The notes: a model not told the origin generated them from the sequence alone. Shown: positions 26,633 to 37,868, numbered from the stretch's first letter. The stretch is 64,000 nt of DNA from Pseudomonadota bacterium (GCA_963204745.1 CAUJHF010000010.1:1-64000), one strand, 5' to 3'. Numbers and translations: made by a program.

Positions 26633-27808
26633 TTGCGGGCCGGCGTACTGGCCCTCGCGCTGCTGCTGAATACAGCGGCTTTGGCCGCACCACTTCAGGC
26701 ACCTGCCCAGGATCCAGCCTGGCACATCCCGCTTGCACCCGATACTGCCGGCGAATCGCAACGGCCTGAGGCCGTGCGCCTGCGCGAGGCACTCGCCCGT
26801 TACCGGGAAATCGCCGCTGCGGGTGGCTGGCCGGAAATCCCGGCTGGCACGATGCTGCAGGCGGGCCAGCGTGATGCGCGAGTCGCCCTGCTGCGCGATC
26901 GCCTGCGCATCAGCGGTGATTTCAGCGGCATACCGGCCACCGCCGATGCATGGTTCTTCGACCAGCCCGCGGCGGCGGCGCTGCAGTCCTTTCAGCGCCG
27001 CCACGCGCTGCCCGAGTCCGGCCAGCTGGACGAGCGTACGCGCGCCGCACTCAATGTGCCCGTCGCGGCGCGGATACAACAGCTGCAGGCCACAATCACC
27101 CGCTGGAACTGGCTGCCGCGCGACCCGGGACCGCGCTATCTTTGGATCAACGTGCCCGAGGGGTCACTCGAGTACATGGACCAGCGCGAGACAGTCCTGC
27201 GCATGAAGGTCATCGCCGGCCATCCGAGCCGGCCCACACCGAGCTTCCAGGATGAGGTGCGGCAGATCGTCGTCAATCCGCCATGGTCTGTGCCACAAAC
27301 CATCGCCATTGAAGACCTGTTACCCGCCCAGCAGGCCGATCCGGACTTTTTCAACCGGCTCGGCATCCGTGTCTTTCGCGGTACCGGCCCGGATGCCCGC
27401 GAACTGGATGCCCGGAAGATCGACTGGCAGCGCGTCAACCCGGAGCGCTTTCCCTACCGGCTGCTGCAGAAGCCGGGCCCGCTCAACAGTCTCGGCCGCT
27501 ACAAACTGACGATGACCAATACATTCGACATTTACCTGCATGACACACCGTCGCGGCGGCTCTTCGATCTCGGCAGCCGGACACTGAGTTCAGGCTGTAT
27601 CCGCCTGGAGCAACCGGATGAACTGGTCAGGCTGCTGCTTGATGGAACGCCGCTGCCGGCCGGCATGGAGGACCGGACCAGAACCCGAAACGTCACACTC
27701 CCCCGGCCGATACCGGTCTATATCGTCTACCTGACATCGTGGGTAACACCTACGGGCGAGGTCAATTTCCGGCCAGACGTTTACGGGCGGGATACCGGGC
27801 TGCGATAA
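26633..27808 (+). CDS. L,D-transpeptidase (YcbB/LdtD family)
   Basis: 391 residues from TTG 26633 behind GAGAGG. It has a signal peptide ([14 protein letters not shown]), a peptidoglycan-binding helical domain (about 85-145; [20 protein letters not shown]) and a YkuD catalytic domain. The catalytic part contains HDTPSRRLF and the Cys motif LSSGCIRL. These enzymes make 3-3 cross-links in peptidoglycan or attach proteins to it, in the periplasm. It is shorter than E. coli YcbB (615 aa) and lacks part of the N-terminal scaffold. TTG is unusual, but it places the signal peptide correctly. Confidence 0.88.
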   Translation: MRAGVLALALLLNTAALAAPLQAPAQDPAWHIPLAPDTAGESQRPEAVRLREALARYREIAAAGGWPEIPAGTMLQAGQRDARVALLRDRLRISGDFSGIPATADAWFFDQPAAAALQSFQRRHALPESGQLDERTRAALNVPVAARIQQLQATITRWNWLPRDPGPRYLWINVPEGSLEYMDQRETVLRMKVIAGHPSRPTPSFQDEVRQIVVNPPWSVPQTIAIEDLLPAQQADPDFFNRLGIRVFRGTGPDARELDARKIDWQRVNPERFPYRLLQKPGPLNSLGRYKLTMTNTFDIYLHDTPSRRLFDLGSRTLSSGCIRLEQPDELVRLLLDGTPLPAGMEDRTRTRNVTLPRPIPVYIVYLTSWVTPTGEVNFRPDVYGRDTGLR

Positions 27809-27848
27809 TCCCCGGCTTCGCGAAGCTGACTCCTCAAGGAACCCCAAG

Positions 27849-29147
27849 ATGGCAGAACCAAAGCTCAGCGCACCTGCGGGCGGCGCCAAGATCACCATCA
27901 GCAACGGCAAGCTGACGGTCCCGAACAACCCGATCATCCCCTTCATCGAAGGCGATGGCACCGGCCCCGACATCTGGCGCGCCTCGGTGCGCGTACTGGA
28001 TGCCGCCGTCGCCAAGGCCTACGACGGCAAGCGCAAGATCCACTGGATGGAAGTCTTCGCCGGCCAGAAAGCCTGGGACAACTACAACACCTGGCTGCCC
28101 GACTCCACCGTCGAAGCGTGCCGTGAATACCTGGTTTCGATCAAGGGCCCGCTGACTACGCCCATCGGCGGCGGTATCCGCTCGCTGAACGTCGCGCTCC
28201 GCCAGCTGCTCGACCTGTACGTCTGCCTGCGCCCGGTGCGCTGGTTCAAGGGCGTACCGTCTCCGGTCAAAAAGCCGGAAGAAGTGGACATGGTGATCTT
28301 CCGCGAGAACACCGAAGACATCTATGCCGGCATCGAGTTTGAAGCGGGCACCGAGGCCAACAAGAAGTTCCTCGAACTGTTCAAGGCCAATTTCCCGAAG
28401 GAGTACGGCAAGATCCGCTTCCCGGACACCTCGGGGATCGGCATCAAGGCGATTTCTCAGGAAGGTACCGAGCGGCTGTTCCGCGCGACGATCGAGTACG
28501 CGATTGCCAACAAGAGCAAAAGCGTCACGATCGTGCACAAGGGCAACATCATGAAGTACACCGAAGGCGCCTTCCGCAACTGGAGCTATGCGGTTGCAGA
28601 ACGCGAATTCGGCAGCAAGGTCTACACCTGGGATCAGTGGGAACGCACCAAGGCTGACAAGGGCGAAAAGGCCGCCAACGAGGAGCAGAAAGCTGCACTG
28701 GCGAAGGGCGCGATACTCATCAAGGACGCCATCGCAGACATCACGCTGCAGCAGGTACTGACGCGTCCGTCCGAGTTTGATGTGATCGCCACGATGAACC
28801 TCAACGGCGACTACCTGTCCGACGCGCTGGCCGCCCAGATCGGCGGCATCGGCATCGCACCGGGCGGCAACGTCAACTACGTGACCGGTCATGCCGTGTT
28901 CGAGGCCACGCATGGCACCGCACCGAAGTATGCCGACCTCGACAAGGTCAACCCGGGTTCGGTGATCCTGTCCGGCGAAATGATGCTGCGCTACATGGGC
29001 TGGACCGAAGCTGCCGACCGCATCATCAACGCGATGGACAAGACCATTGGCGACAAGACCGTCACCTACGATTTTGCGCGACTGATGGATGGCGCCCGCG
29101 AAGTGAAGTGCTCCGAGTTCGGCGACGCGCTGATCCGGAACATGTAA
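27849..29147 (+). CDS. icd: NADP-dependent isocitrate dehydrogenase
   Basis: 432 residues, nearly colinear with E. coli Icd. RSLNVALRQ carries the substrate-binding, phosphorylatable Ser. [14 protein letters not shown] and [13 protein letters not shown] are typical; the Lys-Tyr after HGTAP indicates NADP preference. The TCA-cycle reaction converts isocitrate to 2-oxoglutarate. ATG 27849 follows AAGGA. A large REP-like hairpin starts just after the stop. No AceK gene is visible. Confidence 0.98.
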   Translation: MAEPKLSAPAGGAKITISNGKLTVPNNPIIPFIEGDGTGPDIWRASVRVLDAAVAKAYDGKRKIHWMEVFAGQKAWDNYNTWLPDSTVEACREYLVSIKGPLTTPIGGGIRSLNVALRQLLDLYVCLRPVRWFKGVPSPVKKPEEVDMVIFRENTEDIYAGIEFEAGTEANKKFLELFKANFPKEYGKIRFPDTSGIGIKAISQEGTERLFRATIEYAIANKSKSVTIVHKGNIMKYTEGAFRNWSYAVAEREFGSKVYTWDQWERTKADKGEKAANEEQKAALAKGAILIKDAIADITLQQVLTRPSEFDVIATMNLNGDYLSDALAAQIGGIGIAPGGNVNYVTGHAVFEATHGTAPKYADLDKVNPGSVILSGEMMLRYMGWTEAADRIINAMDKTIGDKTVTYDFARLMDGAREVKCSEFGDALIRNM

Positions 29148-29165
29148 GGCATCCCCGTAGGAGCG

Positions 29166-29230
29166 CCCGTAGGAGCGGCTTCAGCCGCGATATTGGGCTG
29201 GAAGATAGCGGCTGAAGCCGCTCCTACGGG
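29166..29230. repeat. REP-like inverted repeat after icd
   Basis: Two 23-bp arms (29166-29188 and 29208-29230) are perfect inverted copies around a 19-nt loop; each arm itself contains a GCGGCTTCAGCCGC palindrome. It probably stabilises or ends the icd transcript. Related units occur at 34588-34717, 39829 and 42110. Confidence 0.8.
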
Positions 29231-29240
29231 GGGATAAAGC

Positions 29241-29996
29241 GTGTCGCGATACGAGACCCTGCACGAGGAACTCGGTCCGCTGCTGACACGGCAGCTGGTC
29301 GCGGTCATGCTGCCGACGGTCATCGCCGCAGTTGCCCTCGGTCTCAGCACCGGTAATTACCGCAGCGGACTGGCCCTGGCGCTTGCCGCCCTCCTCCTGG
29401 TGCCGCTGCCGCTGCACTTGCTGTGGCGACGTCTTTTTTCCGCATACCGCAAAGGCGCGGAGCGCCGCGCCGCTGTCCGCCGTGAGCTCCAGGAACTGGA
29501 CCGGCGCATTTCAGCAATATTTGCCGGCTACCGGCAACGTCAGCAGGGCGAGCACTTCAAGAAAGCATACGAACTCGCCGGCCGACCGCTCCGCGACCTG
29601 GAGGAAGCGCTTTCGGTAGGCATGTTCCGCGAACGGCGCGAGGTTTTCGTCACTGCGTTCATGCGCCAGGGCATCGCGGTACGCGTCACTGCCTCGATCG
29701 GTTCACCGATGCGCTGCTCGGCAGCTGACAACCCGGCCCGCTGGAAGGAACACCTCGAGCGGCTCGGCTGCGACGAGATCCGCCAGTATCACAACCACCC
29801 GGTACATGACGGCCACACTTCGCCCTCGCGAACCGACGTCAGAACCTCCAAAAAGCTGCGCACGCTGCTCGGCCCGCACGGCAACCGGCTGCGTTCTCTG
29901 ATCATCTGCTGGAACCATGCGCGGGAATGGAAGGTTTTCGAACACGACACGACGGGCAGGCATTGGCTGCACTTCGAGTTCGATGCCGCCGCATAG
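29241..29996 (+). CDS. Membrane-anchored JAMM/RadC-like metalloprotease-fold protein
   Basis: 251 residues from GTG 29241. There are two helices at the N-terminus (about 17-58), a cytoplasmic charged helical linker, then a C-terminal domain. It contains YHNHPVHDGHTSPSRTD, which matches the JAMM/MPN pattern H-x-H-P ... S-x-x-D of RadC (HNHPSGDPTPSRED) with a loop two residues longer. The Cys and acidic residues upstream could complete a zinc site, but the Glu is not certain. No gene of ubiquitin-like conjugation is near. The role is unknown; peptidase or nucleic-acid function is inference. Confidence 0.6.
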   Translation: MSRYETLHEELGPLLTRQLVAVMLPTVIAAVALGLSTGNYRSGLALALAALLLVPLPLHLLWRRLFSAYRKGAERRAAVRRELQELDRRISAIFAGYRQRQQGEHFKKAYELAGRPLRDLEEALSVGMFRERREVFVTAFMRQGIAVRVTASIGSPMRCSAADNPARWKEHLERLGCDEIRQYHNHPVHDGHTSPSRTDVRTSKKLRTLLGPHGNRLRSLIICWNHAREWKVFEHDTTGRHWLHFEFDAAA

Positions 29997-30020
29997 ACGC
30001 GGCGCACAGGTCAACCCGGC

Positions 30021-31859
30021 TCAAGTCAACTCCGGACTGCCGGTGGCCCTGATCACCTGCAGGAAATCATCGCCATAGGCTGCCAGCTTGCGCTCGCCGA
30101 TCCCGGACAGCGTGGCCAGAGCGTCGCGATCCATCGGCCGCTGACGAACCATTTCTGCCAGCGTCGCGTCGTGGAATACCACATAGGGCGGTACGTTCTG
30201 TGCTTTGGCCAGCGTCATGCGCAACTCGCGCAATGCTTCCCAGAGCTCGCGGTCTGCGGGCGTGGAGAAACTTCCCGCCGCACGGCTGCCGGAACCTGCA
30301 GCACCCCGCTTCGCCCTGGTTCTCGCTGCCGGCGCTTCGCGCCGCAGCCACAGCTGCTCCTCACCACGCAGCACGCCCCGGCAGCTGTCCGTCAGGTGCA
30401 AGCCACCGTGCCCGTCCACATCGACGCTGAGCAGACCGCGCGCAATCAGCTGGCGAAAGATGCCGCGCCAGGCCGTTGCACCGATTTCCGTGCCAATGCC
30501 GAAGGTCGAGATCCGGTCATGGCCGAAGCGACGGATCCGCTCATCATCCTTGCCCAGCAGCACATCGATCAGATACATCACGCCAAAGCGCTGACCGGTA
30601 CGGTGCACGCAGGACAGCGCCTTCTGCGCCGCCAGCGTCGCGTCCCAGGTCTCTGGCGGCGTGAGGCAGTTGTCGCAGTTGCCGCAGGGCGCGGGCAGCT
30701 TCTCGCCGAGGTACGCCAGCAGCGCCTGGCGACGACAGCCGGTCGACTCACAGAGGCCGAGCATCGCATCAAGCTTGTGGCGCTCGACGCGCTTGTGCGC
30801 GTCATCTGCGCCTGACTCCGCCATCATCTGCCGCAGCATGATCACGTCCTGCAGGCCGTAGCTCATCCAGGCGTCGGCCGGCAGGCCATCGCGCCCGGCA
30901 CGGCCCGTTTCCTGGTAATAGGCCTCCACGCTCTTCGGCAGGCTCATATGTGCGACAAATCGCACATTGGATTTGTCGATGCCCATGCCGAAGGCGATGG
31001 TCGCCGCCATGACCAGTCCTTCTTCACTGATGAAACGCGACTGGTTGGCGCTGCGCACGTCGGCACTCAGGCCCGCATGGTACGGCAGCGTCGGCACACC
31101 CTTGCTGCAGAGCCATGCGGCCAGGTCATCCACTTTTTGCCGGGACAGGCAGTAGACGATACCGGCCTCGCCCGGGTGTTCTTCACGGATGAAACGCAAC
31201 AACTGTTCACGAGCGTTGGCCTGGCCCTCGTGCAGCCGGTAGCGGATGTTCGGCCGGTCGAAGCTGCTGACGAACAGGCGCGCGTCATCGAGTCCGAGCC
31301 GGGTAATGATTTCCTGCCGCGTACGCTCATCGGCAGTTGCGGTCAGTGCAATGCGAGGCACCTCCGGATAACGCTTGTGCAAGACCGAGAGCTGCAGGTA
31401 CTCGGGGCGGAAATCATGACCCCACTGCGACACGCAGTGCGCTTCGTCGATGGCGAACAGCGCCAGCGGAACCGCGTCGAGCAATTCGAGCATGCGCTCC
31501 ATCATCAGCCGCTCGGGCGCGACATAGAGCAGGTCGAGTTCACCGGCACGCAGCTCGCGCTCTACCCGACGAACCTCGTCAGGGCGCAATGTCGAGTTCA
31601 GGAAGGCAGCGCGTACGCCTTGCTGGCAGAGCGCAGCGACCTGGTCCTGCATCAGGGAAATCAGCGGCGAGATCACGATGCCGGTGCCGTAGCGGACCAG
31701 CGCCGGAATCTGATAGCAGAGCGACTTGCCGCCGCCGGTCGGCATCAGCACGAGAGCGTCTTTACCGGCAATCAGGCTGCCAACCACCTCATCCTGGGGC
31801 GGACGGAAACCGTCGTAGCCGAACACGCTACGCAGGATATGCGCGGCCTGGTCCGGCAT
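30021..31859 (-). CDS. recQ: ATP-dependent DNA helicase RecQ
   Basis: 612 residues, a 3'-5' helicase. Walker A is [12 protein letters not shown] and the DEAH box is [19 protein letters not shown]. The helicase C-terminal domain has TGRAGRDG, the RQC zinc site has CESTGCRRQ and CGNCDNC, and the HRDC domain is at the end (about 535-605). The length is as in E. coli. The ATG overlaps the stop of the upstream outer-membrane protein gene by one base (TGATG), so the two are translationally coupled although functionally unrelated. Confidence 0.97.
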   Translation of the reverse strand: MPDQAAHILRSVFGYDGFRPPQDEVVGSLIAGKDALVLMPTGGGKSLCYQIPALVRYGTGIVISPLISLMQDQVAALCQQGVRAAFLNSTLRPDEVRRVERELRAGELDLLYVAPERLMMERMLELLDAVPLALFAIDEAHCVSQWGHDFRPEYLQLSVLHKRYPEVPRIALTATADERTRQEIITRLGLDDARLFVSSFDRPNIRYRLHEGQANAREQLLRFIREEHPGEAGIVYCLSRQKVDDLAAWLCSKGVPTLPYHAGLSADVRSANQSRFISEEGLVMAATIAFGMGIDKSNVRFVAHMSLPKSVEAYYQETGRAGRDGLPADAWMSYGLQDVIMLRQMMAESGADDAHKRVERHKLDAMLGLCESTGCRRQALLAYLGEKLPAPCGNCDNCLTPPETWDATLAAQKALSCVHRTGQRFGVMYLIDVLLGKDDERIRRFGHDRISTFGIGTEIGATAWRGIFRQLIARGLLSVDVDGHGGLHLTDSCRGVLRGEEQLWLRREAPAARTRAKRGAAGSGSRAAGSFSTPADRELWEALRELRMTLAKAQNVPPYVVFHDATLAEMVRQRPMDRDALATLSGIGERKLAAYGDDFLQVIRATGSPELT

Positions 31860-32908
31860 CAGCGCAACTGGCTTTCCGGTGTCGGGCCGAAGAACATCTC
31901 GAAACCCACACCGATGCCGGGATTGATCTCCCGCTTCTCGTCCAGTGTCTCGCGTGGCCAGGTCAGCGAAGTCAGCAGATCGATAAACAGCCAGCGCCGG
32001 AATACCTGCTGGCGATAACGAACCTCGGCGCCATAATTCTGTATGCGTACGTCAGCACTTGTTTCACCGCGCAGCAGGGCCGTATAGCTGATGGCCCGGC
32101 GCCCGCCAAAACTCTGGTAGACCGCAACGCTGGTACCCCAGTCCAGGCCAGAGGTGTCCTCGGCAACGGTGCCGCTGTTGTTCCAGCGCAGCAGCAAGGT
32201 GGAACTGACGAGGTGATCGAATGCAAGCTGGGTCGTTGCACCGAAGCCGCGGCTGTCGCGCCAGAAGGGCGTCTCGCGAAAGCGCACCATGTTCCTGGGG
32301 TCAAAGATGAAATTGTGCCTGTAGGTGGCCTTGACGTAGGGATCAACCGGGAAACGCAATCGCACCCCTACACCGAAGTCAAAGCCGTTTTCCAGCTCAT
32401 CCTGCTTCGAGTAACCCAGACCGAGCAGCCAGGCATCGTCCGTATCCGCCTGCACAGCTGTGGGCGGGGGATTCTCGGTATTGCCAGGCCGCTCCTCGAC
32501 CAGTTCCTGCTCATCACCGCGACCCAGGGTGAGCCGTGCCCGGTTTTGCATGGCCGGGAGCGCCAGACGCGCCCTGAGCTTGAGTCGTGTATCGAGTTTG
32601 TCGCGCCGGTCCAGCGTCTCGTAGAGGCCGAGCCGGCCGTAAGTCTCGTTCGAGTCCTGGTCGTAGCGCGGATTGCCAAAAAGTCCATCAAACCAGGAAG
32701 CCGCACCGCACACACCTGAATAGACACCGCGCTGTACATCGTCGATCCACTGATCCGCATCGGCGCCCGGGCTGGTGCAGCGCGAGGCCGGCACTTCGGC
32801 AGGCGGCGGCGGCCCGGCAGCGGGATCATCTTCCGCCGCCAGACCCGGCTGGGCCATCAGCAAAAACAGCCCAAGCACCCGGATGCCGCGTGTCAGTGGC
32901 ATGTACAT
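31859..32908 (-). CDS. Outer membrane beta-barrel protein, unknown
   Basis: About 349 residues. A signal peptide ([17 protein letters not shown]) is followed by an Asp/Pro-rich stretch with two Cys and then about twelve alternating strands ([30 protein letters not shown]) ending [16 protein letters not shown]. It looks like a porin-sized barrel; no family is recognised. ATG 32908 or 32902 are both possible. It sits directly upstream of recQ with a one-base overlap and 58 bp after glpD. Confidence 0.6.
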   Translation of the reverse strand: MYMPLTRGIRVLGLFLLMAQPGLAAEDDPAAGPPPPAEVPASRCTSPGADADQWIDDVQRGVYSGVCGAASWFDGLFGNPRYDQDSNETYGRLGLYETLDRRDKLDTRLKLRARLALPAMQNRARLTLGRGDEQELVEERPGNTENPPPTAVQADTDDAWLLGLGYSKQDELENGFDFGVGVRLRFPVDPYVKATYRHNFIFDPRNMVRFRETPFWRDSRGFGATTQLAFDHLVSSTLLLRWNNSGTVAEDTSGLDWGTSVAVYQSFGGRRAISYTALLRGETSADVRIQNYGAEVRYRQQVFRRWLFIDLLTSLTWPRETLDEKREINPGIGVGFEMFFGPTPESQLR

Positions 32909-32966
32909 GACATAACTCTGCCTGATCTGGCCGCAAAAAGCTGGGCATCGGCACGCACTCGCCTTA

Positions 32967-34571
32967 TCAGGCAGATACTGGATCCGCAGACGCGCTGGAA
33001 TCCAGTACGCGGATCTCAGCTTCAAAGGCCTCCCGCTCTTCAGTCAGACGCGCGGCATCCCAGCCCAGATATCTCGACGCCACCGGCAGCGCACGCTCAA
33101 GGGCCGTGCGGCCAAGGTCGGGGCTCAAGCCCGCCATGCAGCGACGCAACAGGATGTCGGCCATTCCAGGCGCAAATTCCTGCCGCACGGCAAATACGAC
33201 TTCGGCAGCGATGGCCGCACTCCAGCTGCAGATCTGCTCAGCCAGATCCGGGTGACCGATGGTCATGGCAGCGACCGCCGGCGCACGCACACCATATACA
33301 TCAACGAGATGCGCCTGACTGGCGGCAGTGAGTCCCGGTATCCGGGCAAGTTCCGCCAGGAGATCTTCGCGCTTGCCGCCACCGCCCGGCAATGCCAGCT
33401 CGGCGGTCACACACGGCGGCGCCTCGATACCCAGTCGGTGCACGACCTGATCGACCGCTTCCTCGGCCAGGTGCCGGTATGTCGTGATCTTGCCGCCGAT
33501 GACCGAATACAGACCGCGCGCCGTACGCCCGTGATGACGGATCTGGTGACGACGCGTGATCGATGCCGTCTCGCGCAGTCCCTGACGAGGCAGGGGACGC
33601 AGACCGCTGTATGCGTACAGCACATTGTCGCGCCTGAGTCGGGCACCCGGGAAAACATGGCTGGCCTCGGCGAGCAGGTAAGCGATCTCGTTCTCCTCGG
33701 CATGCACACTCGCCGGATCAGCATCACAACGCGTATCCGTGGTACCGATCAGCACCAGCCCGTTCCACGGCAGGATAAAGAACGGCCGGCCATCACTGCG
33801 CGCTTCGGCATAACAGGCCACGTCAGACATACCGCCAAAGCGGCGCACCACGATATGCGTGCCCTTGGTCGGGCCCATGAAGCGCGGCATCGGACAGTCG
33901 GCGCCAGCCAGAACGCGATCTACCCAGGGACCGGCGGCATTGACGATCGCTGGCGCAGTGAGACTTTCCTGTCGACCGCTGCGACTGTCGCGCACCATGA
34001 CACCCTGCACCTGGTTGCCCTCCAGCACGATGCGCTCGACCGTCGTATAGGTGCGGATCGTCGCCCCCGCCGCCCGGGCAGCCAGCGCGTTCTCCACGAC
34101 CAGCCGCTCGACGAAAGTTACCTGTGCATCGTGATACAGGATGCCGCCATCGAGTCCATCCGGATTCAGCGCCGGCACCTCCGCCAGAGCGGCGTCGCGC
34201 GACAGGCGTCGATGGCCCGGCAGCACACCGCCGATCGACAGCAGGTCGTAGACCCAGAGGCCAAAATCGATGGTGTTCATGCCGCGCCGACTGTGCGTGT
34301 AAACGGGGATGAGCAGTGGCAACGGCCGCACCAGGTGGCCGGCGTTGCGCAAAAGGTTGGCACGCTCCTGCAACGACTCGTGTACCAGCCCGAGTTCGCC
34401 GAACTCGAGGTAGCGAAGCCCGCCGTGGATCAACCGGCTCGACCAGCGCGTGGTGCTGCTGCACAGGTCGGCCCGTTCGACCAGACAGGTACGCAGGCCG
34501 CGCAGCGCGGCATCGCGGGCAATCCCCGCACCGTTGATGCCGCCGCCGATGATGATCAGGTCAAATTGCAT
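32967..34571 (-). CDS. glpD: Aerobic glycerol-3-phosphate dehydrogenase
   Basis: 534 residues. The FAD-binding GGGINGAGIARDAALRG at the N-terminus, SSRLIHGGLRYLE and the C-terminal DAO_C helical domain (DIYGVRAP-like DVYGVRAPAV) are diagnostic. It oxidises glycerol-3-phosphate to dihydroxyacetone phosphate at the inner membrane and feeds quinones. No glpF, glpK or glpR is adjacent. ATG 34571 lies next to an array of tandem repeats that fills its upstream region, which may affect its expression. Confidence 0.96.
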   Translation of the reverse strand: MQFDLIIIGGGINGAGIARDAALRGLRTCLVERADLCSSTTRWSSRLIHGGLRYLEFGELGLVHESLQERANLLRNAGHLVRPLPLLIPVYTHSRRGMNTIDFGLWVYDLLSIGGVLPGHRRLSRDAALAEVPALNPDGLDGGILYHDAQVTFVERLVVENALAARAAGATIRTYTTVERIVLEGNQVQGVMVRDSRSGRQESLTAPAIVNAAGPWVDRVLAGADCPMPRFMGPTKGTHIVVRRFGGMSDVACYAEARSDGRPFFILPWNGLVLIGTTDTRCDADPASVHAEENEIAYLLAEASHVFPGARLRRDNVLYAYSGLRPLPRQGLRETASITRRHQIRHHGRTARGLYSVIGGKITTYRHLAEEAVDQVVHRLGIEAPPCVTAELALPGGGGKREDLLAELARIPGLTAASQAHLVDVYGVRAPAVAAMTIGHPDLAEQICSWSAAIAAEVVFAVRQEFAPGMADILLRRCMAGLSPDLGRTALERALPVASRYLGWDAARLTEEREAFEAEIRVLDSSASADPVSA

Positions 34572-34587
34572 GGCGTAGGAGTGCCTT

Positions 34588-34683
34588 CCCGTAGGAGCGC
34601 CTTCAGGCGCGATTCCATTCCCGTAGGAGCGCCTTCAGGCGCGATTCCATTCCCGTAGGAGCGCCTTCAGGCGCGATTCTTGT
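34588..34683. repeat. Three tandem 32-bp repeats containing a REP palindrome
   Basis: Three direct units at 34588-34619, 34620-34651 and 34652-34683 each contain GTAGGAGCGCCTTCAGGCGC followed by a short spacer. The first two are identical. An inverted copy of the core follows at about 34693-34717. The array separates the proA stop from the glpD start. Confidence 0.9.
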
Positions 34684-34702
34684 CCGGCTGGGGATCGCGC
34701 CT

Positions 34703-34782
34703 GAAGGCGCTCCCACAGGAAGGCGCTCCCACAGGAGGGCGCTCCCACAGGAAGGCACTCCCACAGGAAAGCACTCCTACCG
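34703..34782. repeat. Five tandem 16-bp repeats
   Basis: The unit GAAGGCGCTCCCACAG is repeated five times at 34703, 34719, 34735, 34751 and 34767, with growing divergence. The last copy runs into the proA stop codon (34777-34779). The unit is one half of the REP-like element, so the array probably grew by slippage. Confidence 0.85.
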
Positions 34783-36081
34783 GGGCCGGGTCTGGCCAGT
34801 ACCATGGACCAGATACTTGTAGCTGGTCAGCTGTTCGGCGCCGACCGGACCGCGGGCGTGGATCCGGCCCGTCGCGATGCCGATTTCCGCACCCATGCCG
34901 AACTCGCCACCGTCGGCAAACTGCGTCGAGGCGTTGTGCAGCAGGATGGCGCTGTCCAGATCATGCAGGAACTGTTCTGCAGCCTTTACATCGCTGGCAA
35001 TGATCGACTCGGTATGCCCGGAGCCGTAGTGCGTAATGTGTGCAATGGCCGCATCGATATCACTGACCACGCGACAGGCCAGGATCGCATCCAGATATTC
35101 GGTACTCCAGTCGGCCTCGGTCGCCGGCCTGACGCGGGCATCGAGCGCGCACAGCTCGGCATCGCCGCGCAGTTCACAACCGGCAGCAACCAGTGCATCG
35201 GCAAGCGGCTGCCAGTGCGTCACCAGGCAGTCGCGGTCGATCAGCAGGGTTTCAGCGGCACCGCAGATGCCGGTGCGCCGCATCTTGGCGTTCAGGACCA
35301 CGTCCCTTGCCATCGCCACATCTGCAGAACGGTGCACATAGACGTGACACAGGCCCTCGAGATGACCCATCACCGGCACACGCGCGTCAGCCTGGACGCG
35401 CGCGATCAGGCTCTTGCCGCCACGGGGCACGATGACATCGACGAATTCCTGCATGTTCGCCAGCAGATAACCGACCGCATCCCGGCTCGCTGTCGGCACC
35501 ATCTGGATGGCCGTCTCCGGCAAGCCGCCGGCACGCAGGCCGGCCACGAGCGCCGCGTGGATTGCATGGCTCGAGTGAAAACTCTCCGAACCGCCACGCA
35601 GGATCACGGCATTGCCGGACTTCAGGCACAGGGCACCAGCATCGGCTGTGACGTTCGGCCTGCTTTCATAGATGATGCCGATCACGCCAAGCGGTACGCG
35701 GACCCGCTGGATGCGGAGCCCGTTCGGACGCATCCATTCCGCAATGACGGTACCCACCGGGTCCGGCAACTCCGCAACCGCTTCGATACCGGCCGCCATC
35801 GCCTCGACGCGTTTTGCATCGAGTGCCAGCCGGTCGAGCAGCGCCGCAGAGAGATCTCGTTTCTGCGCCGCAGCCATGTCGCGGGCATTGGCGGCGAGAA
35901 TCTGGTCACGGTGTGCGCGGATCGCCGCGGCAGCGGCCAGCAGCGCCTGCGTCTTCTGCGCACTGCTGGTCCGCGCCAGCTCGCGCGCCGCCTCGCGGGC
36001 CTGCCGACCGAGCGTGCGCATCGCCGAGGCCAGGCCCTCTGCGGTATCCGTGTCCGGCAGCGATTTCTGTGTCGTACCCAT
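34777..36081 (-). CDS. proA: Gamma-glutamyl phosphate reductase
   Basis: 434 residues, second step of proline synthesis: reduces glutamyl-5-phosphate to the semialdehyde with NADPH. The aldehyde-dehydrogenase fold is clear, with the catalytic Cys in [14 protein letters not shown] and [19 protein letters not shown] near the end. It starts 11 bp after proB, so the two enzymes are cotranscribed and their products can associate. Its last residues (HGTGQTRPR) are encoded at the edge of the 16-bp repeat array. Confidence 0.97.
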   Translation of the reverse strand: MGTTQKSLPDTDTAEGLASAMRTLGRQAREAARELARTSSAQKTQALLAAAAAIRAHRDQILAANARDMAAAQKRDLSAALLDRLALDAKRVEAMAAGIEAVAELPDPVGTVIAEWMRPNGLRIQRVRVPLGVIGIIYESRPNVTADAGALCLKSGNAVILRGGSESFHSSHAIHAALVAGLRAGGLPETAIQMVPTASRDAVGYLLANMQEFVDVIVPRGGKSLIARVQADARVPVMGHLEGLCHVYVHRSADVAMARDVVLNAKMRRTGICGAAETLLIDRDCLVTHWQPLADALVAAGCELRGDAELCALDARVRPATEADWSTEYLDAILACRVVSDIDAAIAHITHYGSGHTESIIASDVKAAEQFLHDLDSAILLHNASTQFADGGEFGMGAEIGIATGRIHARGPVGAEQLTSYKYLVHGTGQTRPR

Positions 36082-36092
36082 AATGATGTGGC

Positions 36093-37244
36093 TCAGCTAT
36101 CCAGCAGGGCGAGATTGTCGCGGTGGATCAGTTCCTCACGGCCACTGTAGCCGAGCAGCGCGGCGAGTTCTTCACTGCGCCGCCCACGGATACGCCGCGC
36201 CTCTTCACTCGAGCAGGTCACCAGCCCGCGCGCCAGATCACGGCCCTCGCCATTGCGCACCAGCACCGCATCACCGGGCTGAAAATCGCCGCTGACTTCA
36301 ACCACGCCGACCGGCAGCAGGCTGCTGCCGCCGCGCAGTGCGCGCTCGGCACCGGCGTCAATGGTCAGACTGCCGCGCGGCACGAGCGTACCGGCGATCC
36401 ACTGCTTGCGCGCCTGCCGCGGCGTGCGCGCCGGCAGGAACCAGGTGCAGGCGGCACCGTCCTCGATGGCCTGCAGCGGAAACAGCCGGCGGCCACTGGC
36501 GATCACCGTCGCGCAGCCGGCATTCATGCAGATCCGCGCGGCCACCAGCTTCGTCACCATGCCACCGGAGCCATACTCGGTGGCCGAGGCGCCGGCGAGC
36601 GCCTCGATGGCTGGCGTGAGTTCGCGCACTTCCGGTATCAGCGTCGCACCGGCTTTCAGGGTCGGATCGCCGTCGTAGAGACCGTCGACATCCGACAGCA
36701 GCACGAGCACATCGGCACTGGTCATCTCGGCCACGCGCGCACCGAGACGGTCATTGTCGCCGTAGCGGATCTCCTGGGTGGCCACCGTGTCGTTCTCGTT
36801 GATAACCGGTATCACCTTCAGCCGCAGCAGGGTCTCCAGCGTATTCCGGGCATTGAGATAGCGGCGACGGTTCTCGGTATCGTCGAGTGTGAGCAACACC
36901 TGGGCGATCTTAATGCCGCGCGGCTCAAGCAGATCCTGATAGGCATGTGCGAGCAGCACCTGGCCAGCAGCGGCGGCAGCCTGTGCATCTTCCAGGCGCC
37001 GCTGATCGCGCGTCATGCCGAGATACTGCCGGCCCAGCGCTATCGCTCCGGAAGACACCACCAGCACCTGCTGGCCACGGGCCTGAAGGCGGCCCAGTTC
37101 ATCGGCGATGGATTCCAGCCAGGCGCGATTGAGCCGGCCCGACTCACGATCGACGAGCAGCGAGGAACCGATCTTGAGCACGATCCGGCCTGCACTGCGC
37201 AGTGCAGCGTTCCGGCTACGTGACTGTTGGGCCTCTGGCGTCAT
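36093..37244 (-). CDS. proB: Glutamate 5-kinase
   Basis: 383 residues, first step of proline synthesis. The amino-acid kinase domain (about 20-275; [23 protein letters not shown]) is followed by a C-terminal PUA domain (about 295-375; [14 protein letters not shown]). Product feedback by proline is known for the family. It starts at ATG 37244 and lies 22 bp after ilvH on the same strand. Confidence 0.97.
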   Translation of the reverse strand: MTPEAQQSRSRNAALRSAGRIVLKIGSSLLVDRESGRLNRAWLESIADELGRLQARGQQVLVVSSGAIALGRQYLGMTRDQRRLEDAQAAAAAGQVLLAHAYQDLLEPRGIKIAQVLLTLDDTENRRRYLNARNTLETLLRLKVIPVINENDTVATQEIRYGDNDRLGARVAEMTSADVLVLLSDVDGLYDGDPTLKAGATLIPEVRELTPAIEALAGASATEYGSGGMVTKLVAARICMNAGCATVIASGRRLFPLQAIEDGAACTWFLPARTPRQARKQWIAGTLVPRGSLTIDAGAERALRGGSSLLPVGVVEVSGDFQPGDAVLVRNGEGRDLARGLVTCSSEEARRIRGRRSEELAALLGYSGREELIHRDNLALLDS

Positions 37245-37266
37245 TGGCCGGCACTCCGGGGGGGCG

Positions 37267-37764
37267 TCAGCTAACCCTGTGGGCGATGTCTCCGCGGCCT
37301 ACGGCCAGCGGTCCGCTGCGCACCACCGCAAGAATCTCCGCGTGAGCGGCAACGCGGGTGATGAGGTTGTCGATGCGGGTTGCCGCACCCGTCAGTTCCA
37401 GCGTATAGCTCCGCGGCGCATCGTCCAGCACCCGGGCGCCTTCAGTCCTCACCAGTTCGTGAATCCGCGCCAGTTCATCGTCTTCCACCCTGAGCTTCAG
37501 CAACAGCAGCTCGCGTTCGATGTGATCACCCTCGGTCAGGTCGACGATACTGACCACATCGATCAGTTTCAGCAGCTGATTGTTGATCTGGCGGACCACA
37601 TGATCAGAACCGAGCGTCACCAGGGTCAGCCGCGACACAAGCGGATCCTCCGTCGGCGCGACGTTCAGGGATTCGATGTTGTAGCCGCGGGTCGAAAACA
37701 GCGAGGCAACCCGGGTCAGCGCACCGGCCTCGTTCCGCAACAGGATGGAAATAATGTGGCGCAT
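37267..37764 (-). CDS. ilvH: Acetolactate synthase small (regulatory) subunit
   Basis: 165 residues: an N-terminal ACT domain (MRHIISILLRNEAGALTRV) and a second regulatory domain. It binds valine and controls the catalytic subunit. ATG 37764 is fixed by the family N-terminus, although no clear ribosome site precedes it. The gene runs divergent from the catalytic subunit gene, with 188 bp between them; the usual arrangement is an ilvIH or ilvBN operon. It is the first of a likely ilvH-proB-proA transcript. Confidence 0.95.
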   Translation of the reverse strand: MRHIISILLRNEAGALTRVASLFSTRGYNIESLNVAPTEDPLVSRLTLVTLGSDHVVRQINNQLLKLIDVVSIVDLTEGDHIERELLLLKLRVEDDELARIHELVRTEGARVLDDAPRSYTLELTGAATRIDNLITRVAAHAEILAVVRSGPLAVGRGDIAHRVS

Positions 37765-37855
37765 CGGATAACCGGGAGGCAATTGAGAAAAAAAAATCGG
37801 TCGGGAATACTCGCCCAGATCCACTTCTATTGCAATGCGGGAGTAGTTGGTTAAA

Positions 37856-37868
37856 ACTCCTGAGGAGT
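37856..37868. promoter_or_regulatory. 13-bp palindrome between divergent ilv genes
   Basis: ACTCCTGAGGAGT is a perfect palindrome with a single central base, placed near the middle of the 188-bp divergent region and about 85 bp before the ilvI start. It could be an operator shared by both genes; no regulator is identified. Confidence 0.35.

Noticed and set aside
34588-34782. Possible CRISPR array
   Set aside because: The direct units abut with no unique spacers, are REP-derived palindromes and have no cas genes nearby.
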